Source: Eubacterium xylanophilum ATCC 35991 (GTDB taxonomy: Bacteria; Bacillota; Clostridia; Lachnospirales; Lachnospiraceae). From it: a DNA stretch of 34,045 bases. The notes below the pieces were generated by a model, which saw nothing but the letters and a program-made list of their open reading frames with translations, was not told the origin of the DNA and did not search any database. A program made the position numbers and the translations under genes. This document shows, one piece after another, positions 6,669-14,758 of the stretch. Position 1 is the stretch's first letter; every line of letters starts with the position of its first letter. Location: positions 1 through 34,045 of the forward strand of contig NZ_KI912470.1 in NCBI RefSeq assembly GCF_000518685.1. The letters are read 5' to 3'.

Positions 6669-8576
6669 ATGACGAAAAAGCAGAAGAATGAATTGTTTAG
6701 AATTATTCTTGCTGGAGTGATTTTTTTCGTATGTTTTATAGGAGAGAAGACTGGGCTGCTAGATTTTTCTAAGGTTTCAAGCGACGGAAGAGTCGTATGG
6801 CTTGTATCGTTTGCTATTTATCTGATTCCATATTTGATTGTGGGATTTGTCGTGATAAAGAAAGCAATCATCAACATAGGTAATGGACAAGTATTTGATG
6901 AAAATTTTCTCATGTGCATTGCCACTTTTGGAGCACTTGGAATTGGTGAGTTTGATGAAGCAGTGGCCGTTATGCTGTTTTATAAGGTCGGAGAGTTATT
7001 TGAAAATATAGCTGTCAATCGTTCAAGACAGTCTATAGCAGATATGATGGATATGTGTCCGGAGTATGCAAATTTGGAAGAAGATGGCGAAGTAACAGAA
7101 GTAGATCCCGATGATGTAGAGGTCGGAAGTATCATAGTGATAAAGCCCGGAGAAAAGGTACCTCTTGACGGTGTAATCGTAGAAGGAGATAGTTACCTTG
7201 ATACCAGTGCTTTGACGGGCGAGTCAGTTCCAAGACATGGAACAGTAGGTGATGAGGTTCTTAGTGGTTGTATCAACGGAAGCAATCTTATAAAGGTGAG
7301 AACAACCAAGGAGTTTGACGACAGTACTATAACCAAGATTCTCGAACTTGTAGAGGATGCCAGCACGAGAAAAGCTCAGGTGGAAAAGTTTATTACGAAG
7401 TTTGCAAAGTACTATACTCCGATTGTTGTTATTGTTGCAGCACTTCTGGCAATTATCCCACCGATATTTGTTGGAAATTGGGGTGAGTGGATTAAGAGAG
7501 GTTGTATTTTCTTGGTTATTTCTTGTCCATGTGCATTGGTCATATCGGTTCCACTCAGTTTCTTTGGAGGAGTCGGAGCTTGTTCGAGAAATGGTATTCT
7601 TGTAAAAGGTTGTAATTACATAGAGATGTTAGCAAGTTTGCGAACGCTTGTATTTGACAAGACAGGAACATTAACCAAGGGAGAGTTCGAAGTAACTGAG
7701 ATTTGCGGTGAAGATAAAAAAGAGATTTTGTACAATGCCGCATTAATTGAAAAAAATTCGAGTCATCCTATTGCACAATCAGTGATTAGAGCATATAATA
7801 AAGTGTATGGCGAAAATTATGACCAGGTGGTGACAGATGTCTCAGAAGAGGCGGGGCATGGCATAAGTGGAACCATAAATGGAAAACGTTATTATGTGGG
7901 AAATCAAAAGTTGTTGGAAAAACATGGAATTAATCCGATGGATATTTCTTCTGATATCTTGAGGGAATACTCAGGAAGTACCATTGTATATGTGGCAAAA
8001 GCTGATAAATGCATCGGTTGTATCTTTATCTCAGATAAGATAAAGGATGGAATTGATCGTTCGCTTGAGAAGTTAAGAGTGGCCGGTGTTGGAAGATTTG
8101 CTATGTTAACGGGAGATAAGAGTGATACTGCTGAGGCTGTAGCCGGTAAAATTGGTATTGATGACGTGTATGCGGAGCTTCTTCCTACAGATAAAGTTTC
8201 CAATATTGAAAAAATCATTGAGAATCAAAATGAAGATGGGTTTGTTGGATTCGTCGGCGACGGTATCAACGATGCGCCTGTCATATCCAGGGCAGACATA
8301 GGAATAGCTATGGGAGCCATGGGATCTGATGCTGCTATAGAGGCGGCTGATATTGTTTTGATGGAAGATGATATTGATAAATTGGAAAGAGCAATCAGAA
8401 TAGCTAAGAGGACTATGGTGATAGTAAAGCAGAATATTGTGTTTGCTTTAGTTGTCAAGTTTGCAATTCTTATTTTGGGAGCAGTTGGGCTTGCGAATAT
8501 GTGGCTCGCTGTATTTGCAGATGTGGGCGTTGCGGTGCTTGCCATACTTAATGCCATGAGGACCGGGAGAAAATAG
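6669..8576 (+). CDS. P1B-type metal-transporting ATPase, Zn/Cd/Pb group (CadA/ZntA-like)
   Basis: A 635-residue membrane pump that exports divalent soft metals using ATP. Motifs in order: TGES (183-186, actuator), CPC (286-288, ion site), DKTGT with phosphorylated D330, the HP dipeptide of the nucleotide domain (366-367), and GDGINDAP (530-537). The last helix has D618 in FADVGVAVLA, matching the transport-site Asp of ZntA (D714). CPC with SVPLSFFGG and this Asp place it in the Zn/Cd/Pb group, not the Cu group. There is no N-terminal metal-binding domain; the separate HMA protein 6 bases upstream appears to replace it. No strong ribosome site precedes the ATG, so it is probably translated by coupling. 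Confidence 0.95.
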   Translation: MTKKQKNELFRIILAGVIFFVCFIGEKTGLLDFSKVSSDGRVVWLVSFAIYLIPYLIVGFVVIKKAIINIGNGQVFDENFLMCIATFGALGIGEFDEAVAVMLFYKVGELFENIAVNRSRQSIADMMDMCPEYANLEEDGEVTEVDPDDVEVGSIIVIKPGEKVPLDGVIVEGDSYLDTSALTGESVPRHGTVGDEVLSGCINGSNLIKVRTTKEFDDSTITKILELVEDASTRKAQVEKFITKFAKYYTPIVVIVAALLAIIPPIFVGNWGEWIKRGCIFLVISCPCALVISVPLSFFGGVGACSRNGILVKGCNYIEMLASLRTLVFDKTGTLTKGEFEVTEICGEDKKEILYNAALIEKNSSHPIAQSVIRAYNKVYGENYDQVVTDVSEEAGHGISGTINGKRYYVGNQKLLEKHGINPMDISSDILREYSGSTIVYVAKADKCIGCIFISDKIKDGIDRSLEKLRVAGVGRFAMLTGDKSDTAEAVAGKIGIDDVYAELLPTDKVSNIEKIIENQNEDGFVGFVGDGINDAPVISRADIGIAMGAMGSDAAIEAADIVLMEDDIDKLERAIRIAKRTMVIVKQNIVFALVVKFAILILGAVGLANMWLAVFADVGVAVLAILNAMRTGRK

Positions 8577-8626
8577 CTTTTCGTGTTTGCGGAATATTTT
8601 TCTTAAAAACAGGAGGACAAACAATA

Positions 8627-9901
8627 ATGAGACAGGAAACTAAGTGTATTCAGGGAGGCTACAGACCGTCTAATGGAGAGTCACGTATGCTTCCAATCGT
8701 GCAGAGTACAACATTTAAGTATGATACTAGCGAGGAGATGGCAAAGCTGTTTGATCTGGAAGCTAGTGGATACTTTTATACGAGATTGCAGAATCCAACC
8801 AATGACAATGTGGCTGCAAAGATATGTGCGCTTGAGGGAGGTTCAGCGGCAATGCTTACTTCTTCGGGTCAGGCGGCATCTTTCTTTTCAGTATTTAATA
8901 TAGCTGGATGTGGTGATCATGTCATCGCTTCATCGGCAATTTATGGCGGAACATATAATTTGTTTGCCATTACCATGAAGAGAATGGGAATAGAATTTAC
9001 TTTTGTTGATCCTGATATTAGTTCAGAGGATCTTAGTAAAGAATTCAAGCCTAATACAAAGGCAGTTTTTGGAGAGACTATCGCAAATCCGGCACTCACT
9101 GTATTTGATATCGAGAGATTTGCCCAAGTTGCTCATGAAAACGGCGTTCCTTTGATTGTTGATAATACATTTGCGACACCTATTAATTGTCGTCCGATTG
9201 AGTGGGGAGCTGATATTGTAATTCACTCAACAACAAAATATCTGGATGGACATGATGCGACTGTTGGTGGCTGTATTGTTGATTCCGGTAAGTTTGATTG
9301 GAAAGCTCATGCGGAGAAATTCCCTGGACTTACAACACCGGATGAATCTTATCATGGAATAACATATGTTGATAAATTTGGCCTTGAGGGAGCATATATT
9401 ACTAAGGCTACTGCACAGCTTATGCGTGATCTTGGAGCTATTCAGGCACCTATGAATGCATATCTGTTAAACCTCGGTATTGAGTCATTACATGTTAGAG
9501 TTCCAAGACATTGTGAGAATGCTATGAAAGTAGCGGAGTTCCTCGAGAAAAATGAAAATGTTTCTTGGGTCAACTACCCAGGTTTAAAGGGAAACAAATA
9601 CTATGATTTGGCTCAGAAGTACCTTCCAAATGGTGTTTGTGGAGTTGTTTCATTTGGAGTAAAAGGTGGAAGAAAAGCAGCTGAGAAGTTCATGTCAGGG
9701 CTTAAGGTAGCGATGATTGCAACTCATGTTGCGGATGCGCACAGTTGTGTTCTTCATCCGGCATCAGCTACTCATCGACAGATGAATGATGAGGAGTTGG
9801 CTGCTGCAGGTATATCACCAGACCTTGTTAGATTCTCATGTGGAATAGAAAACATTGATGATATATTAGAAGATTTAGGAAATGCTTTGGCAGGCATTTA
9901 A
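8627..9901 (+). CDS. metY: O-acetylhomoserine sulfhydrylase (homocysteine synthase)
   Basis: A 424-residue PLP enzyme of the Cys/Met metabolism family. It makes homocysteine from O-acetyl-L-homoserine and sulfide in the cytosol. The PLP lysine is K204 in HSTTKYLDGH, D179 in VDNTFATP holds the pyridine nitrogen, and Y51/R53 in FYTRLQNPT bind the phosphate of the partner subunit. The length of about 425 residues, rather than about 380-400, and the segment PGLTTPDESYHG separate it from cystathionine gamma-synthase or lyase. AGGAGG stands before the ATG. Only 50 bases separate it from the ATPase gene, too short for a SAM riboswitch or T-box, so methionine control is not visible here; it may be read through from the metal genes. 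Confidence 0.93.
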   Translation: MRQETKCIQGGYRPSNGESRMLPIVQSTTFKYDTSEEMAKLFDLEASGYFYTRLQNPTNDNVAAKICALEGGSAAMLTSSGQAASFFSVFNIAGCGDHVIASSAIYGGTYNLFAITMKRMGIEFTFVDPDISSEDLSKEFKPNTKAVFGETIANPALTVFDIERFAQVAHENGVPLIVDNTFATPINCRPIEWGADIVIHSTTKYLDGHDATVGGCIVDSGKFDWKAHAEKFPGLTTPDESYHGITYVDKFGLEGAYITKATAQLMRDLGAIQAPMNAYLLNLGIESLHVRVPRHCENAMKVAEFLEKNENVSWVNYPGLKGNKYYDLAQKYLPNGVCGVVSFGVKGGRKAAEKFMSGLKVAMIATHVADAHSCVLHPASATHRQMNDEELAAAGISPDLVRFSCGIENIDDILEDLGNALAGI

Positions 9902-9919
9902 ATACAATAAAGAAGATTT

Positions 9920-11023
9920 ATGGATAGAGAAGAGAGAATTATTAAAACCAGTATGATAGGGATTCTGACCAATGTTTTATTGGCAGGATTTAAGGCTTTT
10001 ATCGGCATTGTTTCGAACTCAATAGCTGTAACTATGGATGCTATCAACAATTTGTCAGATGCGATATCATCTATTATTACAATTGTTGGAACGAAACTTG
10101 CGTCCAGAAAACCAGACAAAGAGCACCCTTTGGGGCATGGAAGAATAGAGTATATTGCAGCCACATTGGTAGCTATGATTATCATATATGCAGGTATTAC
10201 CTCGGCAATTGAATCTGTCAAGAAGATTATAAAACCGGAGAAACCTGAATATTCTATGGTTTCTATTGTAATCATTGCTGTGGCTGTCGTAGTCAAATTT
10301 GTTCTGGGAAGATATGTGAAATCTATCGGAGAGAAGGTAAAATCCTCAGCTCTTATTGACTCAGGAATGGATGCATTGTTTGATTCCATCATATCTACAT
10401 CAGTTCTCGTGTCTGCAATAATATTTATTATAGCTGGTATTTCTCTTGAAGCTTATGTTGGACTTATTATTGCTATAGTAATCATAAAGTCGGGATTTGA
10501 TATGGTAATAGATACGGTCAATGATATAATTGGCAAGCGCGTTAGTGCCGAATTATCTTCTAAGGTTAAGGACATACTTGTGCGCGAAGAAGAAGTAAGA
10601 GGAGCTTATGATCTTTTGGTAACCAATTATGGACCGGATAGAAACTATGCATCAGTTCACCTTGAACTTCCGGATACTATGACAGTAAATGAGCTGGACT
10701 TGCTGACAAGAAAGGTTCAGAGAAATGTGTTTAAAGAGACGGGAGTTGTTCTCACAGGCATAAGCGTATACTCGTATAATACGCAGAATGAGGATGTGGT
10801 CAATCTTCGCGCGGAGATTGAAAAGTTCGTTCTCGCATATGACTGGGCACTTGAATTCCATGGTTTTTTTGTAGATGAGCAAAGAAAAGAGATTCGCTTT
10901 GACGTGGTAACAAACTTTGATATATCATCTAAGGACGCGTTGAGAATCCTATATAGCGATATGGGTAAGAATTATCCAAAGTATACATTCGAGATTGTGA
11001 TAGATCTTGATTTGTCAGATTAA
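9920..11023 (+). CDS. Cation diffusion facilitator (CDF) family metal transporter
   Basis: A 367-residue membrane exporter that moves divalent metal out of the cell against protons. Six helices lie within residues 10-200, followed by a cytoplasmic domain of about 165 residues, longer than in most members (ZT_dimer region plus an extra C-terminal part). The helix-2 site reads DAINN (D40, N44) and the helix-5 site DSGMD (D147, D151); EHPLGHGR (69-75) is the conserved loop. In Zn transporters the helix-5 position is usually His. Asp there, and Asn in helix 2, resemble Mn-exporting members, so Mn or Fe export is possible (inference). The ribosome site is modest (AAGAAG). A terminator follows within 20 bases. 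Confidence 0.92.
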   Translation: MDREERIIKTSMIGILTNVLLAGFKAFIGIVSNSIAVTMDAINNLSDAISSIITIVGTKLASRKPDKEHPLGHGRIEYIAATLVAMIIIYAGITSAIESVKKIIKPEKPEYSMVSIVIIAVAVVVKFVLGRYVKSIGEKVKSSALIDSGMDALFDSIISTSVLVSAIIFIIAGISLEAYVGLIIAIVIIKSGFDMVIDTVNDIIGKRVSAELSSKVKDILVREEEVRGAYDLLVTNYGPDRNYASVHLELPDTMTVNELDLLTRKVQRNVFKETGVVLTGISVYSYNTQNEDVVNLRAEIEKFVLAYDWALEFHGFFVDEQRKEIRFDVVTNFDISSKDALRILYSDMGKNYPKYTFEIVIDLDLSD

Positions 11024-11042
11024 GGTATAATTTTGACATATA

Positions 11043-11070
11043 AAGGCACATACAATGTGCCTTTTTTTTA
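11043..11070 (+). terminator. Intrinsic terminator after the CDF gene
   Basis: AAGGCACAT (11043-11051) pairs perfectly with ATGTGCCTT (11055-11063) around ACA, followed by a run of eight T (11062-11069). It is a strong Rho-independent terminator for the metY-CDF transcript. Confidence 0.93.
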
Positions 11071-11134
11071 TTACAATTAAAACAGTCTTAGAGATACTAA
11101 GTAATTTTCACACTCAGAAAAAAAGGAGGTAATT

Positions 11135-13498
11135 ATGAGTAGGAAGTTTAAGATTGTTGTCGACACATGGATTTTATTCATGTTAATTGTATTTGGTTAT
11201 GTATTTTTTGCTATGGATTCAAGAGCTGCCGTCATCGCCGGCGGTGGCCTTGGCAAATCCATGTCCTGGGAGGTTGATCAGGATGGTATTCTCCGTATTG
11301 CAGGAGAGGGGGAGTTCCCTGATATTGGAGAGGGGAATGCACCTTGGGCGAATTATAGCATCTATATTAGCAAAGTCGAATTTGATATTAATGGAAAATG
11401 TTCCGGAAATATTAATGGATATTTTAAGGGGCTTATTAATCTCTCAAGTGTATTGGGAGTTCCAGAGGGGATTGATAGCATGGTCGGAACATTTTCAGGT
11501 GATACGAATCTGACATATATCGATAAGATTCCTGAGGGTGTCAAGTCCTTAGATAGGTGCTTTTATAAGTGCAGCAGATTTAATATGAATCTAAATATTC
11601 CGGATTCGGTCGAGTCGTGTAATAGCACATTTGAGAATTGCGCAAGCTTAGTAAGAATTCCAAAGTTTGGAGATGATTCACAATTAAAGTATGCTTCATC
11701 GATGTACAAGGGAACCGGAGTGACTACGGTGAATAAGGCTCTCCCTAATTCAGTAATTGATATGTCATCTTGCTTTGAGTCATGTAAAAGTCTTGTAAAA
11801 CTAGGTATTATACCGGAAAAAGTGGAAGATATGAGTAGGTGTTTTTATCGTTGTGACAAGCTTGAGAGGGTAGGTGAATTGCCTTGGACAGTAAAAAACA
11901 TGAGCTATGCTTTTTACGAATGTAAGGCATTGTTAGAAGCGCCGGATATTCCCGGAAGTGTGGATAATATTGCATATTGCATGACTGGATGCAGTAAGGT
12001 TTCCGGTAAAATTGATATATATGCTACAATCAGAAAACCAGAAAAGTATAAGTGTTTTGCCTGTGATTCATCGGTATATCAGGTGGAGAATAATTCAAGC
12101 TTATTGGGTGGTCAGGGATCTGGACTCAAAGTGAATTATATCAAGAATAATGCGGGACTGGTACTGCTATATATATCGGAAGGATGGAATTGTGGCGAAC
12201 TAAGTGTAATCGGTAAATTTGGCCCTTTGAGATTGGGCGAGAAGAATACAATGGATATTGCAAAGTGCAAGGTGGAAGACATACCCGCATATTCATATGA
12301 TGGACTGGAAAAGTGTCCGCTGCTTCATGTGTGGTATGGTAACGTTGAATTAATTGAAGGGAGAGATTATGAGTTAGAATATAAGAATAATATCGATGCG
12401 GGGCAAGCAGAGGTTATAATATCTGGAAAAGGTGATTATGTTGGAAAGAAAAATGTATTATTTAATATCGACATTATAGACTTTAGCGCTATTGATATAC
12501 ATACTTATTCAGGTGACTATGACGGAGAATTCCATACTATAGAGATAGAGACCGATGTTCCCGGAACCAAGATATACTATGGACTTGATTCTGAGAATGT
12601 AGTACTAGAGGAAGCACCAAAATTCCTTCTCCCCGGAGAATATGAAGTCTTTTATAGAATTGAGAAGGATAATTATACGCCTATAGTCGGAAGTGAGAAG
12701 GTGTTTATAACATATCCTATGCCTCAGTATATTGACGAAGAAGAAAATCTGGATTCTCCGGAAAATACGGCTCTGCCATCTGAGACGGAAGAACCAGTGG
12801 AACTCGATAAACCTGAGGAGTCAGAGAAGCCTGTGGAGCTTGATAAACCTGAGGAGTCAGAGGAACCTAGTGTGGAAACACAGGATATAATATCAGAGGA
12901 CAAACAGGTAGCTGAGCCAACTGCAGTTCCGTCTGAAGTTCCTTCCGCTGTTCCGACCGAAGTCACAACTCCAGTTCCGTCTGCTGTCCCAACTGTAGAA
13001 GATAAATTACCAACTATAAGCCCGACTGCAGTCCCAACGGTAGCTCCAACTCCTAAGATAGCTCAGGCCACAACTGCAAAGCCAACTGAGACAGTACTTC
13101 CGACTAAAACGGGGAAGAGAGAAGATAATCCTGTGGAGAAGCAGATTAAGGAAGACAAAGCATCTATCTCACAGATTATAAAGCAGATAGGAGTGGAGGA
13201 AGCTGCAAAGCCAAGTCAGGTGAAGAATGTTGTTGTGACCAAGAAGAAGAGCTCTAAAATCCATATTAGGTTTAAGTGGAAGAAGATAAAGAGAGCTAAG
13301 GGATATCAGCTTCGTTGGAGTTCATCGAAGAAGCTGAAAGGTAAGGTATATAAGAAGAAAGTCAAGAAAAATACAGCACTGATATCCTGGAAACGCGGGA
13401 AGAGATGCTATTTTCAGGTGAGAGCTTATAAAAAGGTTAAGAATAAGATTATATATGGCAAGTGGAGTAGGAAAAAGAGCTATGTCAGAAAAGGATAG
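11135..13498 (+). CDS. Secreted repeat protein with Cys-rich leucine-repeat-like domain, acidic/Pro-rich linker and basic FnIII-like C-terminus
   Basis: A 787-residue exported protein of unknown function. An N-terminal signal sequence (helix about 12-27) is cleaved probably near SRAAV. Residues about 60-320 carry repeats of about 23 residues shaped like MSxCFxxCxxL...P..V, resembling the DUF285/BspA-type surface repeats (CFYKCSRF, CFESCKSL, CFYRCDKL, AFYECKAL, CMTGCSKV). Two beta-rich, Ig-like modules follow (about 355-530; EGRDYELEYKNNIDAGQA is typical of bacterial surface domains). Next comes a Glu/Pro/Ser linker with a duplicated 12-residue unit and a Pro-Thr-Val linker (about 530-665). 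The C-terminal 100 residues are an extremely Lys/Arg-rich fibronectin-III-like domain (GYQLRWS, YFQVRAYKK). There is no LPXTG sorting motif. AAAGGAGG stands before the ATG. The basic tail may hold the protein on anionic cell wall or a polysaccharide (inference). Confidence 0.85.
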   Translation: MSRKFKIVVDTWILFMLIVFGYVFFAMDSRAAVIAGGGLGKSMSWEVDQDGILRIAGEGEFPDIGEGNAPWANYSIYISKVEFDINGKCSGNINGYFKGLINLSSVLGVPEGIDSMVGTFSGDTNLTYIDKIPEGVKSLDRCFYKCSRFNMNLNIPDSVESCNSTFENCASLVRIPKFGDDSQLKYASSMYKGTGVTTVNKALPNSVIDMSSCFESCKSLVKLGIIPEKVEDMSRCFYRCDKLERVGELPWTVKNMSYAFYECKALLEAPDIPGSVDNIAYCMTGCSKVSGKIDIYATIRKPEKYKCFACDSSVYQVENNSSLLGGQGSGLKVNYIKNNAGLVLLYISEGWNCGELSVIGKFGPLRLGEKNTMDIAKCKVEDIPAYSYDGLEKCPLLHVWYGNVELIEGRDYELEYKNNIDAGQAEVIISGKGDYVGKKNVLFNIDIIDFSAIDIHTYSGDYDGEFHTIEIETDVPGTKIYYGLDSENVVLEEAPKFLLPGEYEVFYRIEKDNYTPIVGSEKVFITYPMPQYIDEEENLDSPENTALPSETEEPVELDKPEESEKPVELDKPEESEEPSVETQDIISEDKQVAEPTAVPSEVPSAVPTEVTTPVPSAVPTVEDKLPTISPTAVPTVAPTPKIAQATTAKPTETVLPTKTGKREDNPVEKQIKEDKASISQIIKQIGVEEAAKPSQVKNVVVTKKKSSKIHIRFKWKKIKRAKGYQLRWSSSKKLKGKVYKKKVKKNTALISWKRGKRCYFQVRAYKKVKNKIIYGKWSRKKSYVRKG
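12794..12865 (+). repeat. Two tandem 36-bp repeats coding PVELDKPEESE(K/E)
   Basis: Two adjacent 36-base units (12794-12829 and 12830-12865) encode PVELDKPEESEK and PVELDKPEESEE in the acidic linker. They are nearly identical in DNA, which points to a recent duplication by slippage. Confidence 0.8.
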
Positions 13499-13503
13499 AA
13501 ATT

Positions 13504-13540
13504 GTCTTACGACCGCAGGGAGTAAGACCAGCAATATGCG
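13504..13540 (-). repeat. Hairpin repeat copy A (GTCTTAC...GTAAGAC family)
   Basis: On the minus strand it reads CGCATATTGCTG, then GTCTTAC, an 11-base TCCCTGCGGTC core and GTAAGAC. The 7-base arms (13504-13510, 13522-13528) are perfect inverted repeats. It is one of five related copies in the window; its core belongs to the TCCCTRCGGTC type also found at 21242-21327. Confidence 0.85.
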
Positions 13541-13546
13541 ATTATT

Positions 13547-13597
13547 GTCTTACAAGCAAAGCTTGTAAGACCAGCGATATGCGTTTCATTTCTGATC
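13547..13597 (-). repeat. Hairpin repeat copy B (GTCTTAC...GTAAGAC family)
   Basis: On the minus strand it reads GATCAGAAATGAAACGCAT, then ATCGCTG, and a hairpin in which GTCTTACAAG pairs with CTTGTAAGAC (13547-13571). It keeps the GATCRGAAA..CGCAT lead sequence seen in copies D and E, with five extra bases. It lies next to copy A in the same orientation, between converging genes. Confidence 0.85.
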
Positions 13598-13631
13598 AAA
13601 AATAAACGAGTAGGATGCAAATCCTACTCGT
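13598..13631 (-). terminator. Intrinsic terminator of the M23 peptidase gene
   Basis: ACGAGTAGGAT (13606-13616) pairs perfectly with ATCCTACTCGT (13621-13631) around a 4-base loop. Read on the minus strand it is followed by TTTATTTTT (13598-13606), so it terminates the peptidase transcript. The plus-strand side lacks a T-run, so it is not an obvious terminator for the converging gene. Confidence 0.85.
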
Positions 13632-13639
13632 GATTAATC

Positions 13640-14647
13640 TCATTGATAGCAGCCAAGATACTTTTTCTTAAGTGGGTTAAACTGCTTATATGTTGTCTTG
13701 TCTAGATATGATACATCATTTCCATCAAGTAACTTTTTTGGTCCCTTTCGCAACTCAAAGTGCAGATGGTTGCCAGTTGAGAATCCTGTGGATCCAACAG
13801 TTGCGATTACATCACCTTTTTCGACTTTATCGCCAATCTGTCGCTTGAGTCGATTGCAGTGGGCATAGAATGAATATATTCCATTGCCATGGTAAAGAAT
13901 TACAAGGTTTCCAAATGAACCACCGGATGAAGAACTGTGATACTGAGAGTAAACAACTTCTCCATCATTCACTGCAAAAATCTTGGTTCCTTTTTTTACG
14001 CCTCTTATGTCAATTCCATAGTGTTTGCCATTATGAACAGAGCAGTGACAGTGGAATTTACATCCCAATACGCCACCGTCTACCGGCCAAAGCCAGTTAG
14101 ATTCCTTGACAACAAATTTTTTTGAAATGGCTGTTTTGGAATAACCATATTTATCGGTTGCTTTAACTTTATACTTATATGTGCCAGATTCAAGGGTTCC
14201 GAATTTGATATCGGAATCTACGGTTTTGATATCAAATTTTTTGGAGTTGGCTTTAGACTTGACTTTAATCTGGTTTTCGCCATCTTCATTGACGATGGAA
14301 GTGACAATTTTTTTGAGCTTATGATTGCTCTTCAGTGTTCCGGACAATGAAAAGGACTGTCCTTCATAAATTGATTTTGGATATTTACACTTTTTTTTCT
14401 TGATAACAAGTGTATTCTTTTTCTTTGAATCGGCATCCGCTGTTGCTTCTGGCGTTGCAACAGGAGAAGCTGTCTGCTCAATCGCTGGAGTGGCAGTACT
14501 GTCTGCCTCAACTGCTGGAGTTGATGATGGTGCAGGAGTAGACTCTGCAGCGAATAAGTTTGTTGGCATAGTGCCAATTGCAAGTGACATAACTGTAACT
14601 AATGCTACTTTTTTTATACTTTTACTTTTCTCAAACAAGGTCAACAC
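13640..14647 (-). CDS. Secreted M23 (LytM-like) metallopeptidase
   Basis: A 335-residue peptidoglycan endopeptidase. It starts at GTG with AAGGAG seven bases upstream. A signal sequence covers residues 1-34 (helix 13-25, cleavage near LFAAES), followed by an Ala/Pro/Thr linker (35-75). A beta-rich domain follows (about 78-182; SGTYKYKVKATDKYG is Ig-like), then the catalytic domain. Zinc ligands are H209 and D213 (HYGID) and H296 (HLHFE), with catalytic H263 (YAHC) and H294, so the site is complete. The Cys cluster CKFHCHCSVH (196-205) before it is unusual and could form disulfides. It is transcribed alone from its own promoter and ends at its own terminator. It shares the secreted, Pro/Thr-linker, Lys-rich style of the converging 787-residue protein. 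Confidence 0.93.
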   Translation of the reverse strand: MLTLFEKSKSIKKVALVTVMSLAIGTMPTNLFAAESTPAPSSTPAVEADSTATPAIEQTASPVATPEATADADSKKKNTLVIKKKKCKYPKSIYEGQSFSLSGTLKSNHKLKKIVTSIVNEDGENQIKVKSKANSKKFDIKTVDSDIKFGTLESGTYKYKVKATDKYGYSKTAISKKFVVKESNWLWPVDGGVLGCKFHCHCSVHNGKHYGIDIRGVKKGTKIFAVNDGEVVYSQYHSSSSGGSFGNLVILYHGNGIYSFYAHCNRLKRQIGDKVEKGDVIATVGSTGFSTGNHLHFELRKGPKKLLDGNDVSYLDKTTYKQFNPLKKKYLGCYQ

Positions 14648-14686
14648 GTTTTCACTCCTTTACATTTTTATGTCAAACCATTTACA

Positions 14687-14715
14687 ATTATAACATAAAA
14701 TATTTCATTCTACAA
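14687..14715 (-). promoter_or_regulatory. Predicted sigma-A promoter of the M23 peptidase gene
   Basis: On the minus strand, TTGTAG (14710-14715), a 17-base spacer and a perfect TATAAT (14687-14692) with an upstream TGT (extended -10). It lies about 40 bases before the GTG start. Confidence 0.75.
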
Positions 14716-14758
14716 GTGTAAAACGCATAAAAGTTACAAAAATGTTAAAAAATTATTA

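Noticed and set aside
8577-8626. Possible SAM riboswitch or T-box before metY
   Set aside because: Only 50 bases lie between the ATPase stop and the metY start, and no paired structure of that size is visible.
9898-10392. 164-residue minus-strand frame
   Set aside because: It is wholly antisense to the CDF gene and has the hydrophobic bias expected of a shadow of membrane-protein codons.
14332-14583. Minus-strand frame rich in Gln and Leu
   Set aside because: It is a frame-shifted reading of the Ala/Pro/Thr linker of the M23 peptidase.
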